A stretch of DNA of 64,000 nt, taken from positions 62,001-126,000 of the forward strand of contig NZ_VDMA02000022.1 in assembly GCF_006334915.2 (NCBI RefSeq), written 5' to 3'. The position numbers were made by a program, and so were the translations under genes. The DNA is from Microbispora catharanthi. GTDB taxonomy: Bacteria; Actinomycetota; Actinomycetes; Streptosporangiales; Streptosporangiaceae. This document shows positions 58,357-64,000 of this stretch, one piece after another. Position 1 is the stretch's first letter, and each line of letters begins with the position of its first letter. A model generated the notes under the pieces. It did no database searches. It saw only the letters and a program-made list of their open reading frames with translations, and was not told the DNA's origin.

Positions 58357-59454
58357 ATGGATCCGGACGGCCCGGCCCGGCAGGTCCCGGCGCCGACGGG
58401 CGGCGCGCAGCGGGGCGGCTCGGGCATCCCGGGCGGGCGCCGTAAGCAGCGGGTGTCCATGGCCGACGTGGCCAGGCTCGCGGGCGTCTCGTCCCAGACG
58501 GTCTCCAGAGTCGCCAACGGCCACCCCGGCGTCGTCGGCGCGACCCGCGAGCAGGTGCTCGCGGCGATGCGGGAGCTGGGCTACCGCCCCAACAGCGCCG
58601 CCCGGGCGCTGCGTTACGGGCAGTTCAACACGATCGGCGTGATCCTCTTCGGGCTGGCCTCGACCGGCAACAGCCGCACCGTGGAGGCGATCGCCACCCA
58701 CGCCGCGGCCGAGGGCTACGCGATCACGCTGATCCCCATCGGCATCCCCACCCAGGACAACGTGCTGGGCGCCTTCACCCGGATGGGCGAGCTGGCAGTC
58801 GACGCCGTCATCGTCATCATCGAGATCCACCTGCTCGACGCGGGCACGGTGACGCTTCCTCCCGGAGTCCACGTCGTCGTCGTGGACTCCGACGCCGGAG
58901 ACCGCTACAGCGTCGTCGACACCGACCAGGCCGAAGGCGCCCGGCTCGCCGTACGCCACCTCCTCGACCTGGGGCACGAGACGGTCTGGCACGTCACCGG
59001 CCCGAAGACGTCCTTCGCCGGCCAGCGCCGCGCGCAGGCGTGGCGCCTGGCCCTGGAGGAGGCGGGACGTCCTGTGCCCCCGCCGCTGCACGGCGACTGG
59101 TCGGCCGAGTCGGGCTACGCCGCCGGGCTGGCGCTCGCGGGCGAACCCGGCTGCACGGCGGTGTTCGCCTCCAACGACCAGATGGCCCTCGGCCTGCTGC
59201 GCGCCTTCCACGAGCGGGGGCGGGCGGTCCCCGCCGACATCAGCGTGGTCGGCTTCGACGACATCCCCGACGCCTCCTGCTTCGTGCCTCCGCTGACGAC
59301 TGTCCACCAGGACTTCGCCGAGGTCGGCAGGCGCTGCGTCCAGGGGGTCCTGCGGCAGATCCGCGAGGGCGGCGCATCCCGGCCCGGCACCGAGCTCGTC
59401 CCCACCCGCCTTGTCGTCCGCGAGAGCACGGCGCCGCCGCCCACCCGGCCGTGA
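58357..59454 (+). CDS. LacI-family repressor of the beta-galactoside operon
   Basis: 365 residues. Helix-turn-helix plus hinge: SMADVARLAGVSSQTVSRVA and RPNSAARALR, preceded by a Gly/Pro-rich extension of about 33 residues. The periplasmic-binding-type effector domain ends with AVFASNDQMALGLLRAF and ISVVGFDDIPDAS. Divergent from the permease-binding protein-GH42 operon, with three related GTTTACGT sites in the shared promoter region. Confidence 0.9.
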   Translation: MDPDGPARQVPAPTGGAQRGGSGIPGGRRKQRVSMADVARLAGVSSQTVSRVANGHPGVVGATREQVLAAMRELGYRPNSAARALRYGQFNTIGVILFGLASTGNSRTVEAIATHAAAEGYAITLIPIGIPTQDNVLGAFTRMGELAVDAVIVIIEIHLLDAGTVTLPPGVHVVVVDSDAGDRYSVVDTDQAEGARLAVRHLLDLGHETVWHVTGPKTSFAGQRRAQAWRLALEEAGRPVPPPLHGDWSAESGYAAGLALAGEPGCTAVFASNDQMALGLLRAFHERGRAVPADISVVGFDDIPDASCFVPPLTTVHQDFAEVGRRCVQGVLRQIREGGASRPGTELVPTRLVVRESTAPPPTRP

Positions 59455-59479
59455 GGCGGCATCCCGGGCAGGCCGAGCG

Positions 59480-60283
59480 TCATCTGGCCCTCCCGGCGGT
59501 CAGCGACGGCATGGCGGGGATCACGGCGGCGAGCCATCCGGCAGGGTCCGCGGTGAAGCGCGGCGCCGCCTGCGCCTCCCACCACGACCGCGCGGCGAGG
59601 ACCGTCTCCGTCTGCCCCGTCCGGCCGTCCCGGTAGGCGACCTCGCGTTGCCCGGTCTCCCGGACGACGACGCGGCCCCGCTTCGCACCGGCCTCGTAGT
59701 CGTTCCAGTTGATGCCGTGGCCGGCCCACAGCATCTCCTGCATCTGCCCGGTGGATTTGCCGTGGAGCTCCCGGTGGGAGAACTTCGCCTGGGCGGCCAT
59801 GGTGATGCTGTTGCGCACGCAGTCGTTCTGCCGCCACAGGAAGTAGTTCGCGACTTCGAAAGGGTCGGCGAGGGTGAACGCGCGGGCGTCGAACATGGCA
59901 CGCCGGCCGTCGGCGCCGCCGGTGACGTACGCCTCGTCGAACGTGATCGTCGCGATGCTCGCGGCCACGCTGACGATCTTTTGCGTCACGCCGCCGAACC
60001 ACGGCTGCGAGGACGGGGTGGCGAAGTCGGTCATGAGGACGCTGCACTCGTCCGACTGGACGTACGCGAACACGCTGCCGGTGATCTCCTCGCACAACGC
60101 CCTGCCGACCTCGTTCATGGCGTCCATGACGGCGCGGTCGAACGGCCGCCGGGCGTCGCGGAGGAAGGTGTGGAACGCCCGCCCGTCCACGCGGAGGATC
60201 GTGTACGCCCGGCGCGGCAGCACACTCCTGGTTACGTACTCGTACGCCTTCATGCGGTCGCCGAGCGCGGTCCTGTCGCTCAT
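59480..60283 (-). CDS. Thg1-like protein (tRNA-His guanylyltransferase family, 3'-5' polymerase)
   Basis: 267 residues, full Thg1 length. The palm-domain metal ligands are visible: ILRVDGRAFHTF with Asp33, and YVQSDECSVLM with Asp78-Glu79. TSitMAAQAKFSHREL-like and GQMQEML segments follow as in the family. Eukaryotic Thg1 adds G-1 to tRNA-His; bacterial Thg1-like proteins repair truncated tRNA 5' ends by 3'-5' addition. No tRNA gene or RNA ligase lies beside it. It stands alone in the window. Confidence 0.85.
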   Translation of the reverse strand: MSDRTALGDRMKAYEYVTRSVLPRRAYTILRVDGRAFHTFLRDARRPFDRAVMDAMNEVGRALCEEITGSVFAYVQSDECSVLMTDFATPSSQPWFGGVTQKIVSVAASIATITFDEAYVTGGADGRRAMFDARAFTLADPFEVANYFLWRQNDCVRNSITMAAQAKFSHRELHGKSTGQMQEMLWAGHGINWNDYEAGAKRGRVVVRETGQREVAYRDGRTGQTETVLAARSWWEAQAAPRFTADPAGWLAAVIPAMPSLTAGRAR

Positions 60284-60455
60284 GCCGGTCTCTCCTTGGC
60301 CTCCGCCGCCTGGCCGGTCCCGGGGTGGGGTGGGTGATGCAGGATCTCACGCCACGGGGGAGGGGCCGCCACCGCTTATCGCCACCGAGGACGGAGGCCG
60401 GCATCCTCAAGGGCCGGTGGGTCAGGAGGCGGGGCGGGCCTCGCCGTCGGCCGGT

Positions 60456-61121
60456 TCAGCCGTCTACCTCTTCATCTTCATCGGGGACCTGGAGCCTGCC
60501 CAGGAGCATGAGCAGGAGCTCGTCCACGATCTGGTCGCGGGTGGCGTCGACCCAGCCGACGGCCCAGTCGTGCATGAGCCCGTTGATCGCTCCGATGAAC
60601 GCGGCGGCCGTGACGCGGAAGTCGCGCGGGGGAATCTCGCCGCGGCCGGCGGCGTCGTCCAGCTGCTCGCACAGGAAGTCGATCCATCGGGCGCGGCGGT
60701 CCAGGCGCTGGCGGTCGAGCCGGGGACTGACGCCGATGATCTCCACGAACGCGATGCGGGTGTGGCGGGGGTCGGCGGTGGCCCCGGCGGCGTACGCGCG
60801 GAACAGCCGGGTGCAGCGGTCGATGGGCTCCAGGTGCCGCACCTGGGGCAGGACGTCGAGGACGGCCTGCTGGGCGGCGTCGTTGACGTACAGGTGCAGC
60901 TCGGCCAGCAGGTCCTCCAGGGTGTGGAACTCCTCGTAGAACTGGCGGCTGGACAGGCCCGCGGCCCGGCACACGTCCGTGATCCGGGTGGCCCGGTAGC
61001 CGGGGCCGGCGCCGAACAGGTCGAGGCCCGCCTTCAAGAAGCGCCCGCGGCGCTCGGCCTGCCGTTCTGCCGCCGACCTGCCGCCGTACCGGCCCGCCGC
61101 CGGGGTGATCCTGCCCGCCAC
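60456..61121 (-). CDS. TetR-family regulator
   Basis: 221 residues from the GTG at 61121, chosen for GGAGG five bases upstream; an in-frame ATG at 61187 is a weaker choice. Helix-turn-helix: YRATRITDVCRAAGLSSRQF. The C-terminus is acidic (PDEDEEVDG). Divergent from the beta-propeller gene, with a perfect inverted repeat between them. Confidence 0.85.
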   Translation of the reverse strand: MAGRITPAAGRYGGRSAAERQAERRGRFLKAGLDLFGAGPGYRATRITDVCRAAGLSSRQFYEEFHTLEDLLAELHLYVNDAAQQAVLDVLPQVRHLEPIDRCTRLFRAYAAGATADPRHTRIAFVEIIGVSPRLDRQRLDRRARWIDFLCEQLDDAAGRGEIPPRDFRVTAAAFIGAINGLMHDWAVGWVDATRDQIVDELLLMLLGRLQVPDEDEEVDG

Positions 61122-61194
61122 CGCGTCCTCCGCATCCGTGATGCATGAATTTTGGGCCTTGTCGCGCGCGTCAGACGTGCCTACCATCCAGTAA

Positions 61195-61224
61195 CAAGTC
61201 TGAATATCAAGATGTTCAGACTTG
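61195..61224. promoter_or_regulatory. Perfect 10-bp inverted repeat, TetR operator
   Basis: CAAGTCTGAA (61195-61204) and TTCAGACTTG (61215-61224) with a 10-base spacer. It lies between the divergent TetR and beta-propeller genes and probably governs both. Confidence 0.65.
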
Positions 61225-61308
61225 CGCGGTCCGCGGGCGAAGGCGTGCGGACCGCTCGGCCGGCCATGCTCGCTCTCCGCCCACCTCCCACCCCCCCGGA
61301 GGAAGAAC

Positions 61309-62568
61309 ATGCACGCTTCGGCCCTCGCACGCCTGCGCAGATCCCTGCTCGCCGCCGCCGTGGCGGTCGCCGGCGCCGTCGTCTGCGGCGTTCCCGCCGG
61401 TCCCGCGAGCGCCGCCGACGGACTGCGCGAGGTGATGTTCGTCGGCAACAACTGGGACGGCACCGCGGACGTCATCGAGTCGAGCGGGAGCTTCGCCAGG
61501 ATCGGCCGGATCAACGTCATCCCCGACAAGGCCCGGCGGCTGGCCGAGATCTACCTCAACCCCATCAAGCTGGCCTTCTTCCTGGGCATCCGGCAGGGGC
61601 CCGGCGAAGGGCACGACCAGTTCGTCGACGACATGTACGCCACCCCGGACGGCACGGCCATGGTTGTCTCCCGCCCGAGCTTCGCCGACGTGGTGTCGAT
61701 CGACCTGGCCACCGGGGCTCTCAGATGGCGGTTCCCCGTCTCCGGCTTCCGCGCCGACCACATGGCCGTGTCGCCCGACGGCACCCGGGTCGCGGTGTCG
61801 GCCTCCACCTCCAACACCGTGCACGTCCTGGACATCAACACCGGCAGGCAGCTCGGCTCGTTCGGCACGGGGGACAAGCCGCACGAGAACATCTTCACGG
61901 GCGGCGGCAAATACATCTGGAACATGTCGATCGGCGAGGTGAACAACGACTTCGACAGCCCGTCGCAGGACTGGCTGAAGGGCGACCGCCACATCACGAT
62001 CGCGGACGCCTCGACGTACAAGGTCGTCAGGACCATCGACATGCGCGACCGGCTGAACGCCTTCGGCCGCGGTGACCTGTCGGACGCGGTGCGGCCCGCC
62101 GTCTTCACCCCCGACGAGTCGAAGCTGTACTTCCAGGTCTCGTTCTTCAACGGCTTCGCCGAGTACGACACGGCCACCGACAAGATCACGCGGATCAAGA
62201 CCCTGCCGAAGAACCCGGCCACCAGCGAGGACCGCACCACCTGGGTGAACGACTCCCGGCACCACGGGCTGTCGATCAACCCCGCCGGCGACAGGCTCTG
62301 CGTCGCCGCGACGATGGACGACTACGCCACCGTCGTCGACCGGGCCACGCTGCAGGAGGGCCCGCTGGTGAGCGCGTCCAAGCCCTACTGGGCCACCGTC
62401 AGCGGCGACGGGCGGGCCTGCGTCATCTCCGAGAGCGGCGCCGACCGGGTCACCGCCATCGACTTCGCGACCGGGCAGAAGATCACCTCGGTGCCGGTCG
62501 GCGACCACCCGCAACGTGTCCGCATCGCCCGCATCCCGGCCGGTTGGACTCCTCCGGCCGTCGGCTGA
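61309..62568 (+). CDS. Secreted YncE-like beta-propeller protein
   Basis: 419 residues from the ATG at 61309 behind GGAGGAAG. Signal peptide ending near ASA-AD at about 37. Seven-bladed propeller repeats are visible: MYATPDGTAMVVSRPSFADV, MAVSPDGTRVAVSASTSNTV, ISESGADRVTAIDFATGQKI. Resembles YncE/lactonase-like surface propellers of no assigned activity. Its divergent promoter is shared with the TetR gene. A strong hairpin follows. Confidence 0.83.
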   Translation: MHASALARLRRSLLAAAVAVAGAVVCGVPAGPASAADGLREVMFVGNNWDGTADVIESSGSFARIGRINVIPDKARRLAEIYLNPIKLAFFLGIRQGPGEGHDQFVDDMYATPDGTAMVVSRPSFADVVSIDLATGALRWRFPVSGFRADHMAVSPDGTRVAVSASTSNTVHVLDINTGRQLGSFGTGDKPHENIFTGGGKYIWNMSIGEVNNDFDSPSQDWLKGDRHITIADASTYKVVRTIDMRDRLNAFGRGDLSDAVRPAVFTPDESKLYFQVSFFNGFAEYDTATDKITRIKTLPKNPATSEDRTTWVNDSRHHGLSINPAGDRLCVAATMDDYATVVDRATLQEGPLVSASKPYWATVSGDGRACVISESGADRVTAIDFATGQKITSVPVGDHPQRVRIARIPAGWTPPAVG

Positions 62569-62579
62569 ACCCCCGGGAG

Positions 62580-62607
62580 TGCCGGGACGGGCCGCCCCGT
62601 CCCGGCA
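62580..62607 (+). terminator. Strong hairpin after the beta-propeller gene
   Basis: Perfect 12-bp stem TGCCGGGACGGG / CCCGTCCCGGCA with a four-base loop, 11 bp after the stop. It separates the propeller gene from the convergent ferredoxin. Confidence 0.7.
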
Positions 62608-62735
62608 TCACCGGACGCGCTCGCCCGGCCTTCGGATTCGTATCCGCTCGTCAGCCGGACGGCGACCACGACGGCCACCACGAGCGCGATCGCGTGGAGA
62701 TGCGGGCACGCTCCCCGGGGGAGCTCCGTGGAGAC

Positions 62736-62939
62736 TCAGGCGTCGTCGCCCTCCAGTTGAATGGCCGCGGCAGGGCAGACGGCGGCGGCCTCGCGGACCG
62801 CGGTGTGCTGGTCCTCGGCGGGCTCGGGCTCCAGCAGCACGACGATGCCGTCCTCGTCGCGCTGGTCGAACACCTCCGGTGCGATCAGCACGCACTGCCC
62901 GGCGCCGCAGCACTTCGCCTCGTCGACGATGACCTTCAT
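62736..62939 (-). CDS. 3Fe-4S-type ferredoxin, partner of the P450
   Basis: 67 residues from the second ATG (62939), which is spaced properly from AAGGAGG; the first ATG (62945) is only two bases away from it. Cys10, Cys16 and Cys54 form C-x5-C and late CP sites of single-cluster 3Fe-4S ferredoxins (KCCGAGQC and AVCPAAAI). Such ferredoxins feed electrons to actinobacterial P450s. It lies 40 bp downstream of the P450 gene on the same strand. Confidence 0.9.
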   Translation of the reverse strand: MKVIVDEAKCCGAGQCVLIAPEVFDQRDEDGIVVLLEPEPAEDQHTAVREAAAVCPAAAIQLEGDDA

Positions 62940-62979
62940 GTCCATGTCCTCCTTGCCGATCGAGCCTTGTCTCCAGGGG

Positions 62980-64000
62980 TCACCAGCGGACCGGGACCTC
63001 GCGCAGGCCGCCGACGGCCAGCCCCTCCACGCGTTCCAGCTCCTCCACCGGCACGGCCAGCTCCAGCGTCGGCAGCCTGCGCAGCAGCACCTCCAGGACG
63101 ACCTGCAGCTCGGTGCGGGCCAGCGCCTGCCCCAGGCAGGAGTGGGCGCCGGAGCCGAAGGCCAGGTGGGGGTTCGGGCTGCGGGTCAGGTCCATCTCGC
63201 CGGCGTTCTCGAACGCGGTCTCGTCGCGGTTGGCGGCGGCCATGCTGCACACCACGGTCGTGCCGCGGGGCAGGACCGCCCCGCTGACCTCGGTCTCCGC
63301 GTTGAGGTAGCGGGGCAGGCCGAAGCCGGAGTTGGCGTCGAAGCGCAGCGACTCCTCCACCGTGGTGCGGATCAGCGACGGGTCGGCCAGCAGCCGCTCC
63401 CACCGGGAGCGGTCGGCCAGCAACATGGAGACCAGCTTGCCGATCATGTTGGCGGTGGTCTCGTGCCCGGCGACCAGCAGCGCCATGCCGGTGACCAGGA
63501 TCTGGATGTCGGACAGCCCGCCGTCTTCCGGGCCGCCGGCCGTGATCAGCTCGCTCAGCAGGTCGTCGCCGGGGTCGGCACGCTTGCCGGCGACGAGGTC
63601 GGACATGTACTGGAAGAACTCGGCCTGGGCGGCCTCGATCTCGGCCTTGCCGTAGCGGGTGAGGTTGAGCAGCGTGTCGGACCAGTAGGAGAACCGGTCC
63701 CGGTCGGCGGCGGGCACTCCGAGCATGTCGCAGATCACGTAGACCGGCAGGGGAAAGCCGAGGCCGGCCCTGAGGTCGCCCGGGGCGCCGCGCTTGACCA
63801 TGTCGTCGATGAGATCCTCGGCGATCCGGATCATGGCCGGCCGCATGGCGTTCATGCGCTTGGCGGTGAACCACTTGCCGACCAGGCGCCGCCACCGCTG
63901 GTGCTCCTCGCCGCTGTCGGGGATGATCGTCGCCATCTCGCTGCTGAACACCCCGCCGCCGTCCGCCGACAGCCGGGCCGCGTCCGGCGCGTTGAGCTGG
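62980..64000 (-). CDS. Cytochrome P450, N-terminus outside the window
   Basis: Frame open to the right edge; about 340 residues seen. I-helix LLVAGHETTAN, K-helix EESLRFD and the heme loop FGSGAHSCLGQALART with the proximal cysteine. Class I soluble bacterial P450 that should use the neighbouring ferredoxin. Substrate unknown. Its regulator may be the TetR protein 1.8 kb away, but the propeller gene lies between. Confidence 0.92.
   Translation of the reverse strand, partial: QLNAPDAARLSADGGGVFSSEMATIIPDSGEEHQRWRRLVGKWFTAKRMNAMRPAMIRIAEDLIDDMVKRGAPGDLRAGLGFPLPVYVICDMLGVPAADRDRFSYWSDTLLNLTRYGKAEIEAAQAEFFQYMSDLVAGKRADPGDDLLSELITAGGPEDGGLSDIQILVTGMALLVAGHETTANMIGKLVSMLLADRSRWERLLADPSLIRTTVEESLRFDANSGFGLPRYLNAETEVSGAVLPRGTTVVCSMAAANRDETAFENAGEMDLTRSPNPHLAFGSGAHSCLGQALARTELQVVLEVLLRRLPTLELAVPVEELERVEGLAVGGLREVPVRW

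Overview
The window is about 70% GC, densely packed, with GTG and TTG starts, many Tat and lipoprotein exports, and ATGA-overlapped operons. It carries actinobacterial hallmarks: a secreted Rhs/LamG gene pair, a CG0192-type maltokinase cap protein, and a Cys-Arg-ended sulfur leader peptide. I infer a high-GC filamentous actinomycete of the Streptosporangiales type. No tRNA, rRNA, CRISPR array or complete insertion sequence was seen.

Layout. 1-3822: the end of a polyamine-type ABC operon (PotA-like C-terminus, PuuB-like oxidase, cupin, aminoaldehyde dehydrogenase). 4102-14066: secreted and intracellular hydrolases (GH43-like, MBL fold, beta-lactamase-like, metallophosphoesterase, GH3 with a divergent TetR), broken up by decayed peptidase and AraC fragments. 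14197-26295: the most interesting block, an organosulfur island. It holds a GntR regulator, a dicluster ferredoxin, an SsuABC/TauABC-type importer, an AprA-like flavoprotein fused to HEAT repeats, a 58-residue protein, a LanC-like protein with three-cysteine zinc ligands, a sulfite oxidase, a leaderless leader peptide, two flavin/FMN reductases and a Xi-class GST. My reading is import of an organosulfur compound, redox cleavage by the ferredoxin/flavoprotein pair, and oxidation of released sulfite. The second transcription unit (flavin reductases and GST) would be under sulfur control through the leader peptide.

26384-29309: a MoxR/vWA pair joined by a chain of tiny ORFs. 29397-40247: a lipoprotein, a giant Rhs protein with an HEXXH metallopeptidase-like tip, and a LamG/DNRLRE partner, read from one strong promoter in an AT-rich gap. 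40497-43985: a LuxR-family ATPase regulator and a divergent reductase, bracketed by a 64/65-bp direct repeat. 44001-47087: a two-component system and an exported esterase-like protein around a 45-bp perfect palindrome made of 11-bp PhoB-style repeats. 47281-52122: an MFS remnant, a NAD(P)-binding protein, a membrane protein, a maltokinase-cap protein and a flavin monooxygenase.

52258-59454: a beta-galactoside operon (two sugar permeases, binding protein, GH42) with a divergent LacI regulator and GTTTACGTAAAC operators. Its permease and binding-protein genes are bridged by a 14-bp tandem repeat that forms six consecutive ATGA-overlapping mini-ORFs. 59480-64000: a bacterial Thg1-like protein, then a TetR regulator with a perfect operator, an exported beta-propeller, a 3Fe-4S ferredoxin and a cytochrome P450 running off the window.

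A recurring theme is short tandem repeats (12-16 bp). Three of these arrays start exactly at the stop codon of an upstream gene inside an operon, and two of those three form translation-coupling chains.
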